NCBI RefSeq assembly: GCF_003024195.1
Contig: NZ_KZ679043.1
Coordinates: 418,618-482,617 of the forward strand
Source of the DNA: Streptomyces dioscori
GTDB lineage: Bacteria > Actinomycetota > Actinomycetes > Streptomycetales > Streptomycetaceae
Direction of reading: 5' to 3'
Length of the DNA stretch: 64,000 bases
The notes under the pieces were generated by a model. It did no database searches. It was given only the letters and a program-made list of their open reading frames with translations, and was not told the origin of the DNA. Below, one piece after another: positions 25,324 through 34,024 of the stretch. Made by a program: the position numbers and the translations under genes. Positions within the stretch are counted from its first letter, which is position 1; every line of letters begins with the position of its first letter.

Positions 25324-26346
25324 TCACCAGCGGATCGGCACCGGCACCGCCGTGAGCAGGGCCGAGACCGCCACCACCAGACCCAGCACCACGACCTCCG
25401 CGCGCGCGGGGGAGTAGGCGGTGAGCGGATCGGCCGCCCGGCGCAGCCGGCGCCGGGCCCACAGCGCGAGGACGGCGACGACGACCACGAGGAGCACCTT
25501 CGCGAGCAGCGTGCGCCCGTACGCCGTCGTCGTCAGCTGGTCCAGTACCGTGCCGGGCGGCATCCGGCGCAGGGTGCTGCACACGCCCGTCGCGGTGATC
25601 GCGGCGAGCAGAACGGCCGCCACGCGCGCGTAGAGGCCCAACAGCGCGGCACCCTCCCCGGGGGCGCTGCCGCGCCACCGGAGCAACGTGCGCAGTACGT
25701 ACAGCAGCCCGCCCGCCCACAGGGCCGCACAGGCCACATGAACGAGCGTCAGACCCGAACCGATCAGCGGGCTCTGTTCGGTCGTCGGATGGGCGCGCAG
25801 AGCCTCCGCGACGGCCACCGCGGCCAGCGGCCACACCTGGGTGCCCGGCCGGCGCGACAGGGCGCACAGGCCCAGCACGACGAACGCGTTGACCTCCAGG
25901 AGGGCGAGCGCGCCGTCCCTCGTCTGGTAGAGCCCGCCGATGTCCATGTCGGAGAGCCGGCGCGGCACCAGGTTCCCGGTGGCCACCACCGAGGCGAGAC
26001 CGAGCGCGGCGACGAAACCGGCGGCGGCCGACACCGGGGCCCAGCTGCGCGGCGCGTCCTGGATCGGAGCGCCGGGCACCCGACGCGCCAGCCGGGTGAC
26101 GAACAGCTCGCCGGCCGGCACGCACACCGCCGCGAACAGGACCGTCCGCAGGAACGCGATCCCGCCCACCCCGGGCGCGGCGGCCTCACCCGTGCCGTCC
26201 ATGGCGAGGGACGGCCCGAGCAGGGGGATCAGCGCGGCCAGCGCCACCAGGGCGAGGACGGTGACGGAACGCTGGAGGGAGGCCGCGCTCACCCGGGGGG
26301 CGCCGGCCTCGCCACCGGTGTCGGCAGTCGGTCGTATCGAACTCAC
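25324..26346 (-). CDS. CopD-domain membrane protein (copper resistance/uptake)
   Basis: The 340-aa protein has about eight membrane helices; the last four (ALRAHPTTEQSPLIGSGLTLVHVACAALWAGGLLYVLR onward) match the CopD domain, with HVACAALWAGG as its signature. CopD proteins move copper across the membrane or help metalate periplasmic enzymes; no CopC domain is fused. GTG at 26346 is chosen; a TTG at 26382 has its AGGA too close. It converges with the dehydrogenase gene, with a 42-base gap. Confidence 0.8.
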   Translation of the reverse strand: MSSIRPTADTGGEAGAPRVSAASLQRSVTVLALVALAALIPLLGPSLAMDGTGEAAAPGVGGIAFLRTVLFAAVCVPAGELFVTRLARRVPGAPIQDAPRSWAPVSAAAGFVAALGLASVVATGNLVPRRLSDMDIGGLYQTRDGALALLEVNAFVVLGLCALSRRPGTQVWPLAAVAVAEALRAHPTTEQSPLIGSGLTLVHVACAALWAGGLLYVLRTLLRWRGSAPGEGAALLGLYARVAAVLLAAITATGVCSTLRRMPPGTVLDQLTTTAYGRTLLAKVLLVVVVAVLALWARRRLRRAADPLTAYSPARAEVVVLGLVVAVSALLTAVPVPIRW

Positions 26347-26537
26347 CCCAAGATCTTCACCAGTCGTCCCAGACCGGGGCAAGTCCTGGAAAACAACTGG
26401 CGGAACGGCATTCCACCCGCCCCACGGGCATTCCGCCCATGCATACGCGTCCGGCCGCCCCGCGACTCAGCCGGGGCGGAGACAATCCGCCGCCCCCCGA
26501 CACCGCGCCCGTCGCCCCCAGGCCCGTGGACACGAAG

Positions 26538-26568
26538 GGGCCGGACAGCACACGGCTGCCCGGCCCCT
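26538..26568 (-). terminator. Terminator of the S8 protease gene
   Basis: GGGGCCGG and CCGGCCCC close a stem that continues with AGC/GCT after a two-base internal mismatch; about 46 bases past the protease stop. Confidence 0.55.
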
Positions 26569-26614
26569 CACTCACGCGATGCCCTCGGACCGCGCGGGTC
26601 CTACTCGGTCACCG

Positions 26615-28150
26615 CTACTTGGTCACCGCGTCCAGCGCGTCCGCGGTGCCCCAGCCGTAGAAGCTGTTGCGGTTCTTCGAGCCCTCGCAGACCGCGTCGA
26701 CCTTGCCGTCACCGTCGATGTCGTACGGGTCGGTGCACGGCGTGGCGTCGGCCTCCGCGTACAGCAGGGCCTTGACCAGGGCGGCCGAGGCGTGCGGGTG
26801 CGTCGACTTGATCAGGGCCGCGACGCCCGCGACGTGCGGGGACGCCATCGACGTACCGGCCATGTAGCCCCACGAGCCGCCCGGCAGCGGGCCGAGGATC
26901 AGGCCGCTGGTGGCGGGCGGGGCAGGGGTCTGGTAGCGCGTCGAGTCGCCGCCGGGGGCCGCGATGTCGATGACGCCCAGGCCGTGGTTGGAGAAGGACG
27001 ACTTGATGCCCTTCGCGCCGGTCGAGGAGACCGTGACGACACCCGGCAGCTGGGTCGGGATGTCGAGGCACTCGGACGGGTCGATGACACGGTCCGAGGG
27101 AGTCGTGTCGTTCGGCGAGCTCGGGTCGGTGATCTCGTCGGCGGCGAGGTCGTAGTTCTCGTTGCCGGCCGCCGCGACGTTGACCGTGCCCTTCTTCTCC
27201 GCGTACTTCGTCGCCCGGGTGAGGGCCTCGACGAGCGCCTTCTGGTCCGGGTCGTTCTTGCAGTTGAAGTACCACGGGTCGGTGTAATAGCTGTTGTTCG
27301 TGACGTCCACGCCGTGCTCGGCCGCCCACATGAAGCCGCAGACGACGGCCTCCGTGTAGAAGAAGCCGGCCGTGGTGGAGACCTTGATGCCGGAGACCTT
27401 CACGCCGGGCGCGACACCGGTGACGCCGATGCCGTTCTTCGCGGCGGCGATCTCGCCCGCCACGTGCGTGCCGTGCGGGCTCTCGGCGGCGCTCGGCCGC
27501 CAGGCGCCGTCGGTCGTGTCCGGCTTGCCCGACACGCAGTTGACCGACGCCTTGCGGTCGAAGTTCGGCGCGATGTCGGGGTGCGTGTCGTCGACGCCGG
27601 TGTCGATCACGGCGACGGTGACCTTCTTGCTGCCGAGCGTCTTCTCGTGCGCCTTGTCCGCCTTGATGGCGGGCAGGTCCCACTGCAGGGGCTCCAGCGG
27701 GTCCTGTCCGGCCGCGGCGTCGACGTCGGCGATCTCCTGCGCGCTGAGCGCCTTCGGGGTGCCGACGTCGGTCGTGGACTGCGCGGGCAGCGGCGCCGTA
27801 CGCGTCGAGCCCGCCGACTCGACTCCGCGCACCTTGCGGATGCTCTTGGCGAAGTCGGCGTTCGACGAGTGGACGACGATCACGCCGATCCGGTCGTACG
27901 ACGTCACGATCGTGCCGCCGGCCTTGGCGATGGCCTTCTTCACGTGGGACGAAGTGCCGTGCCCGGAACGGACGTTGACGACGTAGCTCAGCGGGGTGGC
28001 CTCCGCCGAGATCTGCTTCGCCACGTCCGCCGCGCCGTCCGCCGGAGCGGCGGACGCGCTGACGTTCGGCAGGAAGGCCAGAGCCGTGGCCATGGTCATC
28101 CCCAGCGGGATGGCTATGAGGCGGCGCGAGCGGGTGGTGGGCGCGGTCAT
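26615..28150 (-). CDS. Secreted S8 (subtilisin-type) serine protease, copy A
   Basis: The 511-aa preproprotein has a signal peptide (1-35, ending ASAAP), an inhibitor-I9-like propeptide (about 53-120), and the catalytic triad Asp183 (VIDTGVDD), His226 (SPHGTHVAG) and Ser434 (GTSMASPHVAG). Close to the C-terminus DPYDIDGDGKVD is a calcium-loop-like motif of the kind seen in dockerin/EF-hand elements. Secreted extracellular proteolysis in Streptomyces feeds amino acid uptake and developmental breakdown of mycelium. It is a tandem paralogue of the next gene. Confidence 0.92.
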   Translation of the reverse strand: MTAPTTRSRRLIAIPLGMTMATALAFLPNVSASAAPADGAADVAKQISAEATPLSYVVNVRSGHGTSSHVKKAIAKAGGTIVTSYDRIGVIVVHSSNADFAKSIRKVRGVESAGSTRTAPLPAQSTTDVGTPKALSAQEIADVDAAAGQDPLEPLQWDLPAIKADKAHEKTLGSKKVTVAVIDTGVDDTHPDIAPNFDRKASVNCVSGKPDTTDGAWRPSAAESPHGTHVAGEIAAAKNGIGVTGVAPGVKVSGIKVSTTAGFFYTEAVVCGFMWAAEHGVDVTNNSYYTDPWYFNCKNDPDQKALVEALTRATKYAEKKGTVNVAAAGNENYDLAADEITDPSSPNDTTPSDRVIDPSECLDIPTQLPGVVTVSSTGAKGIKSSFSNHGLGVIDIAAPGGDSTRYQTPAPPATSGLILGPLPGGSWGYMAGTSMASPHVAGVAALIKSTHPHASAALVKALLYAEADATPCTDPYDIDGDGKVDAVCEGSKNRNSFYGWGTADALDAVTK

Positions 28151-28175
28151 GCTGTCTCCAGTTCGTTTCGCGAAA

Positions 28176-28257
28176 TGCGTGCGGGCCGTGCCGTGCGGGA
28201 AGGCCGTGCGGGAAGTGCCGTGCCGTGCGGGAGGTTCTGGGCCGTACGGGAAGTCCT
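28176..28257. repeat. GCCGTGCGGGAAG repeats between the two proteases
   Basis: Variants of CCGTGCGGGAAG occur five times in the 119-base gap separating the tandem protease genes, suggesting slippage after duplication. Confidence 0.6.
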
Positions 28258-28269
28258 GAACCGATCCGG

Positions 28270-29796
28270 CTACTTGACGGCCTTCAGCGCGTTGACGATG
28301 CCGAAGCCGTAGAAGCCGTTCACGCGCTTGCCGCCCTCACAGGTGGCGTCCTGCGTGCCGTTGCCGTCCTGGTCGTACGAGTCCGGGCAGCCCGGGTTGT
28401 CCGCCTGGGCCTTCAGCAGTGCCTGCAGCTGGGCGGGGCTCGCCCACGGGTGCTCGGACTTCAGCAGCGCGGCGACCCCCGCGGCGTGCGGCGACGCCAT
28501 CGACGTCCCCTGGAGGAAGCCGTACTGGTTGTTCGGCATCGTGGAGAGGATGCGGCCGTTCTTCGACGGGGTGTCCGGGATCTGATAGCGCCCGTCACCG
28601 CCGGGAGCGGCGATGTCGATGACACCCTTGCCGTACGTCGAGTAGTACGACTTGAGGTTCTGTACGCCGGTCGCGCTCACCGTGACGACACCCGGCAGCT
28701 GGGTCGGCACGTCGAAGCACTCGTGCGGGTCGATCGTGCGGGTGACCGGCGTGGAGTCGTCGGGGCTGGACTCGTCCACGATGGCGTCCGAGGCCAGGTC
28801 GTGGTTGGAGTTGCCGGCCGACGCGAGGTGCAGGGTGCCCTTCTTCGTGGCGTACTGCTGGGCCCGGTTGACCGCGTCGACGATCGCCCTCTGGTCCGGG
28901 TCGTCCATGCAGTTGTAGAGCCACGGGTCCACGTAGTAGCTGTTGTTCGTGATCTCCACGCCGTGGTCGGCGGCGAACACGAAGGCGCAGACGACGCTCT
29001 CCGGGTAGAAGAGGCCGTTGTCCGGGTCGCTGACCTTGATGCCGGAGACCTGCACGCCGGGCGCGACACCGGCGACGCCGATGCCGTTGCGGGCGGCGGC
29101 GATCTCACCGGCGACATGCGTGCCGTGGTAGTCCTCGGCGGTGTACGGACGCCAGGCGCCCGCACTCGTGTCGGCCACGCCGCCCACACAGTTGGCGGAC
29201 TGCTTGGCGGAGAAGTTGGGGGCCAGGTCCGGGTGCGTGTCGTCGACACCCGTGTCGATCACGGCGACCGTGACCTTCCTGCTGCCCGGGTTTATCTTCG
29301 CCGCCTTGTCGGCGCCTATCGCGCGCAGGTCCCACTGGTCGGCCTCAAGGGGCTCGCTCGCGGGGGTGGCGGCGGCCTTCACCTTCGCGGCCTCGGCGGC
29401 CGACAGATAGTCGGCGGCGCCCTCGTCCGTCGTGCCCGCGGCGGTCAGCGGGGTCGTACGCGTCGCACCGGCGGACTGGACGCCGCGCACCGCGCGGATC
29501 TGCGATCCGAACTCGGGACTGGCCGAGTGGGCGACGATGACGCCGATCTTGTCGTACGTGACGACGACGGTGCCGCCGGCCTTGACGATCGCCTTCTTCA
29601 CCGACCCGAGTGTGCGGTGGTCGGTCTTCGTGTTGACCACGTACGCGAGGTTCGGCCCGTCGGCCGCGGTGGCGGCGGGGGCGGACTGCTGCGGGGCGGC
29701 CGAAGCGGCACCCGGCAGGAAACCGAGCGTGGCGGTGAGCGACAGCACGACGGGCACGGCGAGCGCGAGGCGGCGTCTGGAGCGCAGATGAGCCAT
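28270..29796 (-). CDS. Secreted S8 (subtilisin-type) serine protease, copy B
   Basis: The 508-aa product is colinear with copy A: signal peptide (1-34), propeptide, Asp in VIDTGVDDTHPD, His in DYHGTHVAGE, Ser in GTSMASPHAAG, and a calcium-loop-like DSYDQDGNGTQD near the end. Copies share most active-site blocks but diverge in the propeptide and substrate loops, so they probably differ in specificity. The gene starts near 29796 with GGAGACC upstream and lies first on the minus strand, so it may lead a two-gene unit. Confidence 0.92.
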   Translation of the reverse strand: MAHLRSRRRLALAVPVVLSLTATLGFLPGAASAAPQQSAPAATAADGPNLAYVVNTKTDHRTLGSVKKAIVKAGGTVVVTYDKIGVIVAHSASPEFGSQIRAVRGVQSAGATRTTPLTAAGTTDEGAADYLSAAEAAKVKAAATPASEPLEADQWDLRAIGADKAAKINPGSRKVTVAVIDTGVDDTHPDLAPNFSAKQSANCVGGVADTSAGAWRPYTAEDYHGTHVAGEIAAARNGIGVAGVAPGVQVSGIKVSDPDNGLFYPESVVCAFVFAADHGVEITNNSYYVDPWLYNCMDDPDQRAIVDAVNRAQQYATKKGTLHLASAGNSNHDLASDAIVDESSPDDSTPVTRTIDPHECFDVPTQLPGVVTVSATGVQNLKSYYSTYGKGVIDIAAPGGDGRYQIPDTPSKNGRILSTMPNNQYGFLQGTSMASPHAAGVAALLKSEHPWASPAQLQALLKAQADNPGCPDSYDQDGNGTQDATCEGGKRVNGFYGFGIVNALKAVK

Positions 29797-30075
29797 GGGG
29801 TCTCCACATCATCCGGAAAAGGAACCGGCCCGAACACAGGTGGTGCTCGGGCAGGTACATGACTGGGTGGTGCAGGGCGAAGCTATCTCCCGGCATCCCT
29901 GGCCAGCAATGACTTACGGGGATGTCTTGTGAAACGCCGGAGCCCGGTTCCGAAAGAAGTGCCCGGTGTTGAACCGCTCCCCGTGCGGCGCCGTGACGTT
30001 GAGCAGGGAGCACGAGCACCGTCGAGCCCCCTGTTGGATCACGCCCGGGGGACCTAGCATCGCCACCCGGCCCAC

Positions 30076-30089
30076 GTGATCCACGTCAC
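30076..30089. promoter_or_regulatory. Crp-like site upstream of the acetate symporter operon
   Basis: GTGATCCACGTCAC matches the GTG-N6-GNCAC pattern reported for the Streptomyces cAMP receptor protein and is also a perfect GTGA-N6-TCAC dyad. It lies 150 bases before the DUF485 start chosen here (21 bases before an upstream ATG at 30110). The rest of 29797-30238 holds no confident gene. Confidence 0.5.
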
Positions 30090-30238
30090 CGTGAGGTCAG
30101 AAATCAGCCATGCCCGAACCCAGCCCGCCCGCAGATCCGGACGGACCCCCGTCCACCGATCCGGACAGACCCCCGTCCGGCGGCGGACCCGCATCCGATC
30201 CCGCCTCAGAACCCGCACCCGCAACGCGAGGAGACTCC

Positions 30239-30595
30239 GTGGCCACCGACGCACCACCCCCCTCGAAAGCCGAACCTCATCTCCCGTCCACAGCGGAGTT
30301 CGTCGAGGTGCAGGAGAGCGCCGAGTTCGGTGAACTGCGCCGCGCCCACCGCTCCTTCGCCTTCCCGCTGACCATCGGCTTCATCAGCTGGTACCTGCTG
30401 TACGTCCTGCTGTCGATCTACGCGGACGACTTCATGGGCACCAAGCTCTTCGGCAACTTCAACGTCGCCTTCGTCCTGGGCCTCGCCCAGTTCCTCACCA
30501 CGTTCCTCATCGCCTGGTGGTACGAGCGCCACTCCTCGTCCAAGCTCGACCCCAAGGCCGAGGCGATCAAGTCCCGGATGGAGGGCGGCGCATGA
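30239..30595 (+). CDS. DUF485 membrane protein
   Basis: The 118-aa protein has an N-terminal polar stretch and two membrane segments (about 41-60 and 75-95) around FAFPLTIGFISWYLLYVLLS and VLGLAQFLTTFLIAWWYERHS, the DUF485 signature. DUF485 genes almost always precede acetate/solute:sodium symporters and are thought to be accessory subunits. GTG at 30239 has GAGGAG upstream; an ATG at 30110 would add 43 disordered Pro/Asp residues. Four-base overlap with the symporter gene. Confidence 0.85.
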   Translation: MATDAPPPSKAEPHLPSTAEFVEVQESAEFGELRRAHRSFAFPLTIGFISWYLLYVLLSIYADDFMGTKLFGNFNVAFVLGLAQFLTTFLIAWWYERHSSSKLDPKAEAIKSRMEGGA

Positions 30596-32235
30596 GCCCC
30601 GCGATCACCCAGGTCCACCTCGCGCAGACGCAGCTCGCGGCGGGAGAGGCCAGCGAGCACCGGCCGCTGATCATCTCCCTGTTCGCGGTCTTCGTCGTCG
30701 CGACCCTCGTCATCACCGTCTGGGCGGGCCGGCAGACCAAGGACGCCTCCGACTTCTACGCCGGCGGCCGTTCCTTCAGCGCCTTCCAGAACGGGCTCGC
30801 CGTCTCCGGCGACTACATGTCCGCCGCCTCGTTCCTCGGTATCGCGGGCGCCATCGCCCTCTTCGGCTACGACGGCTTCCTGTACTCCATCGGCTTCCTC
30901 GTCGCCTGGCTGGTGGCGCTGCTCCTGGTCGCCGAACCGCTGCGCAACTCCGGCCGCTACACGATGGGCGACGTCCTCGCCTACCGCATGCGCCAGCGCC
31001 CGGTCCGTACCGCCGCCGGCACCTCCACGATCGTCGTCTCGATCTTCTATCTGCTCGCGCAGATGGCGGGCGCGGGCGTCCTGGTCTCACTGCTGCTCGG
31101 CATCACCAGCGACGCGGGCAAGGTCGGCATCGTCGCCCTGGTCGGCATCCTGATGATCGTGTACGTCACCATCGGCGGCATGAAGGGCACCACCTGGGTC
31201 CAGATGGTCAAGGCCGTGCTGCTCATCGGCGGCACCCTGCTCATCACCTTCCTGGTGCTGCTCAAGTTCGACTTCAACGTCTCCGACCTGCTCGGCACCG
31301 CCGCCGAGAACAGCGGCGGGGGCGCGGCCTTCCTGGAGCCCGGCCTCAAGTACGGCCTCACCACCACCTCCAGCATCGACTTCATCTCCCTGGGCATCGC
31401 CCTGGTGCTGGGCACGGCGGGCCTGCCGCACATCCTGATCCGCTTCTACACGGTGCCCAACGCCAAGGCCGCCCGTAAGTCCGTGAACTGGGCGATCGGC
31501 ATCATCGGCGGCTTCTACCTGATGACCATCGCGCTCGGCTTCGGCGCTGCGGCCCTCATCTCCAAGGAGGAGATCGTCGAGTCCAACCCCGCGGGCAACA
31601 CGGCGGCGCCGCTCCTCGCCCTGCACCTCGGGGGCGTCGACTCGGCCTGGGGCGCGATCCTGCTCGCCACCATCTCCGCGGTGGCCTTCGCGACGATCCT
31701 CGCCGTGGTCGCCGGTCTGACCCTGGCGTCGTCCTCGTCGTTCGCCCACGACATCTACGCGAACGTCATCAAGAAGGGACAGGCCACCGAGAAGGAGGAG
31801 ATCAGGGCCGCCCGGTACGCCACCATCGGCATCGGTGTCGTCTCCATCGGCCTCGGCGCCCTCGCCCGCGACCTGAACGTCGCCGGCCTGGTGGCCCTCG
31901 CCTTCGCGGTCGCCGCCTCCGCCAACCTGCCGACGATCCTCTACAGCCTCTTCTGGAAGCGCTTCACCACCCAGGGCGCGCTGTGGTCGATCTACGGAGG
32001 GCTCGCCACGGCGGTCGGCCTGGTGCTCTTCTCGCCGGTCGTCTCGGGCAAGGCCACCTCGATGTTCCCGGACGTCGACTTCCACTGGTTCCCGCTGGAG
32101 AACCCGGGCATCATCTCGATCCCCGTCGGCTTCCTGCTGGGCTTCCTCGGCACCCTCCTGTCCAAGGAGGAGCCGGACGCCGGCAAGTACGCCGAGCTTG
32201 AGGTCCGTTCCCTCACCGGAACCGGAGCGCACTGA
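30592..32235 (+). CDS. actP: Cation/acetate symporter (solute:sodium symporter family)
   Basis: The 547-aa protein has about 13 membrane helices. Early RQTKDASDFYAGGRSFSAFQNGLAVSGDYMSAASFLGIAG and GGMKGTTWVQMVKAVLL are classic SSS-family motifs, and the overall form matches ActP/MctC acetate-pyruvate carriers. It takes up monocarboxylates using sodium or protons. Translationally coupled to DUF485 (ATGA). A Crp-like site upstream suggests carbon-source control. Confidence 0.9.
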   Translation: MSPAITQVHLAQTQLAAGEASEHRPLIISLFAVFVVATLVITVWAGRQTKDASDFYAGGRSFSAFQNGLAVSGDYMSAASFLGIAGAIALFGYDGFLYSIGFLVAWLVALLLVAEPLRNSGRYTMGDVLAYRMRQRPVRTAAGTSTIVVSIFYLLAQMAGAGVLVSLLLGITSDAGKVGIVALVGILMIVYVTIGGMKGTTWVQMVKAVLLIGGTLLITFLVLLKFDFNVSDLLGTAAENSGGGAAFLEPGLKYGLTTTSSIDFISLGIALVLGTAGLPHILIRFYTVPNAKAARKSVNWAIGIIGGFYLMTIALGFGAAALISKEEIVESNPAGNTAAPLLALHLGGVDSAWGAILLATISAVAFATILAVVAGLTLASSSSFAHDIYANVIKKGQATEKEEIRAARYATIGIGVVSIGLGALARDLNVAGLVALAFAVAASANLPTILYSLFWKRFTTQGALWSIYGGLATAVGLVLFSPVVSGKATSMFPDVDFHWFPLENPGIISIPVGFLLGFLGTLLSKEEPDAGKYAELEVRSLTGTGAH

Positions 32236-32282
32236 CCGACGGCCGTCGACCGTCAGGTACCGGCCGTCAGGCACGGGCTGCC

Positions 32283-32330
32283 ACGCACCGCGGCCGCGTC
32301 GTAGGGATCTACGACGCGGCCGCGGTGCGT
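32283..32330 (+). terminator. Perfect 22-bp terminator after actP
   Basis: ACGCACCGCGGCCGCGTC plus GTAG pairs without mismatch with its inverse around a GGAT loop, 47 bases past the symporter stop. Confidence 0.85.
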
Positions 32331-32398
32331 CTCGTCGGATCGGGCCACCCGTGTTGTCGGTCCTGTCACGTAGGCTCGTTCGTATCGGGTCGACTGAT

Positions 32399-32474
32399 CG
32401 TTCGAAGCGGTCGGTCCGGTCGTTCGAAGCGATCCGGTCGTTCACAGCAGTCCGGTCGTTCGGAGCTGTCGGTC
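32399..32474. repeat. 18-22-bp tandem repeats upstream of moaA
   Basis: CGTTCgaag-type units start at 32399, 32421, 32439 and 32457, each followed by GGTC/GTCCGG, ending about 30 bases before the moaA ribosome site. They fall inside the probable 5' untranslated region. Confidence 0.7.
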
Positions 32475-32507
32475 CGTTTCGCGGTCCGTATCGAGGGAGG
32501 GGCCCAC

Positions 32508-33497
32508 GTGCTCATCGACACCTATGGCCGGGTGGCCACCGACCTGCGCGTCTCGCTGACCGACCGGTGCAACCTCAGATGTACGTACTGCATGCCCGAG
32601 GAGGGCCTGCAGTGGCTGGCCAAGCCCGACCTGCTCACGGACGACGAGATCGTCCGCCTCATCGACCTCGCGGTGACCCGGCTCGGCATCACCGAGGTCC
32701 GCTTCACCGGCGGCGAGCCCCTGCTGCGCCCCGGGCTGGTCGGGATGGTGGAGCGAGTGGCGGCCCTCGAACCCCGCCCCCAGATGTCCCTGACGACGAA
32801 CGGCATCGGCCTCAAGCGCACCGCGGCCGCCCTCAAGGCGGCGGGCCTCGACCGGGTCAACGTCTCGCTGGACACCCTGCGCCCTGACGTCTTCAAGACC
32901 CTCACCCGCCGCGACCGCCACAAGGACGTCATCGAGGGCCTCGAAGCGGCCCGCGCCGCGGGACTGACCCCGGTCAAGGTCAACTCCGTACTGATGCCCG
33001 GACTGAACGACGACGAGGCGCCGGACCTGCTCGCCTGGGCCGTGGAGAACGACTACGAACTGCGGTTCATCGAGCAGATGCCGCTGGACGCCCAGCACGG
33101 CTGGAAGCGCGACGGCATGGTCACCGCCGGTGACATCCTCACCTCGCTGCGCACGCGTTTCGAGCTGACGGAGGAGGGGTCCGACGAGCGGGGCTCGGCA
33201 CCCGCCGAGCGCTGGGTGGTGGACGGCGGCCCGCACCGGGTCGGCGTGATCGCCTCGGTCACCCGCCCGTTCTGCTCGGCCTGCGACCGTACGCGGCTCA
33301 CCGCGGACGGGCAGGTGCGTACCTGCCTCTTCGCCCAGGAGGAGACCGATCTGCGGGCGGCGCTCCGTTCGGACGCGCCGGACGAGGAGATCGCCCGGAT
33401 CTGGCGGCTGGCGATGTGGGGGAAGAAGGCCGGGGCAGGTCTGGACGACCCCTCCTTCGTGCAGCCGGACCGCCCGATGTCGGCGATCGGCGGCTGA
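32508..33497 (+). CDS. moaA: GTP 3',8-cyclase (molybdenum cofactor)
   Basis: The 329-aa radical-SAM enzyme makes 3',8-cyclo-GTP, the first step of molybdopterin synthesis. The N-terminal cluster motif CNLRCTYC (about 21-28), FTGGEP, the C-terminal cluster motif CSACDRTRLTADGQVRTC and the terminal GG (SAIGG) essential for activation are all present. GTG at 32508 follows GGGAGGGG. No other moa gene lies in this window. Confidence 0.95.
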   Translation: MLIDTYGRVATDLRVSLTDRCNLRCTYCMPEEGLQWLAKPDLLTDDEIVRLIDLAVTRLGITEVRFTGGEPLLRPGLVGMVERVAALEPRPQMSLTTNGIGLKRTAAALKAAGLDRVNVSLDTLRPDVFKTLTRRDRHKDVIEGLEAARAAGLTPVKVNSVLMPGLNDDEAPDLLAWAVENDYELRFIEQMPLDAQHGWKRDGMVTAGDILTSLRTRFELTEEGSDERGSAPAERWVVDGGPHRVGVIASVTRPFCSACDRTRLTADGQVRTCLFAQEETDLRAALRSDAPDEEIARIWRLAMWGKKAGAGLDDPSFVQPDRPMSAIGG

Positions 33498-33507
33498 CCG
33501 CCCCGAC

Positions 33508-33538
33508 CGCCCGGCTCACCCCTCATCTGCCGGGCGGC
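33508..33538. terminator. Short hairpin between moaA and the convergent 97-aa gene
   Basis: CCGCCCGG and CCGGGCGG form an 8-bp stem in the 25-base gap and the end of the neighbouring gene. Confidence 0.45.
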
Positions 33539-33816
33539 TGCTCCGCGGACTCCCACTCCGACAGGGGGACCACGTCCTTCAGGAACCCGCGGACGCCCAG
33601 GAACTTCGACAGATGGTCGCGGTGCTCCTCGCAGGCGAGCCAGGTCTTGCGGCGCTCCGGCGTGTGCAGTTTCGGGTTGTTCCAGGCGAGCACCCACACT
33701 GCGTCGGCGCGGCAGCCCTTGGCGGAGCAGATGGGGGAGGACGGGGACGACGGCTCGGAACCGGGAACGTTCAGGATCACGTCCTCGACACTAGTCGAGT
33801 CTTGACGGGTTCCCAC
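33523..33816 (-). CDS. Small conserved protein with Cys-x4-Cys and Cys-x2-His pairs
   Basis: The 97-aa product has CSAKGC near residue 30 and CEEH near 62, a possible single zinc site, between a disordered Ser/Pro N-terminus and a C-terminal LSKFLGVRGFLKDVVPL helix. It is typical of actinobacteria, without known function. GTG at 33816 follows AAGGAC; 6C RNA transcription ends just upstream, so it may receive some read-through. Confidence 0.75.
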   Translation of the reverse strand: MGTRQDSTSVEDVILNVPGSEPSSPSSPICSAKGCRADAVWVLAWNNPKLHTPERRKTWLACEEHRDHLSKFLGVRGFLKDVVPLSEWESAEQPPGR

Positions 33817-33833
33817 GGGTCCTTAAAGGTCCA

Positions 33834-33909
33834 CAAAAGGCGACGCCGAGCAGCCACGGGGGGAGCTGCCCGGCGTCGGTCTGTCACTCCGACGGGGGAT
33901 GCGGAGTGC
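33834..33909 (-). ncRNA. 6C small RNA
   Basis: On the minus strand two hairpins follow one another: CACTCCG/CGGAGTG around a loop with five C, then CGACGCCGGGCAGC/GCTGCTCGGCGTCG around TCCCCCC. The second runs into CCTTTTG, an intrinsic terminator. C-rich loops on two successive stems define the 6C RNA class of actinobacteria (called B11 in mycobacteria). A CATACT -10-like box lies at 33916-33921 on the plus-strand coordinates, seven bases before the proposed 5' end. In other actinobacteria 6C RNAs affect growth and DNA/metal processes; targets pair through the C loops. Confidence 0.9.
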
Positions 33910-34024
33910 GTACCAAGTATGTCACGGGTAACCCATCGCCCGGCAACGGAACAACATGATTGATCTGAGCTTTTCTTGAGCTTGGCAGACGTTTCGGATT
34001 CCGCTTTTTCCGGATCCCTGGTGC

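Noticed and set aside
32236..32507. Molybdenum-cofactor riboswitch before moaA
   Set aside because: The region consists of a terminator hairpin and simple tandem repeats and lacks known Moco RNA structure.
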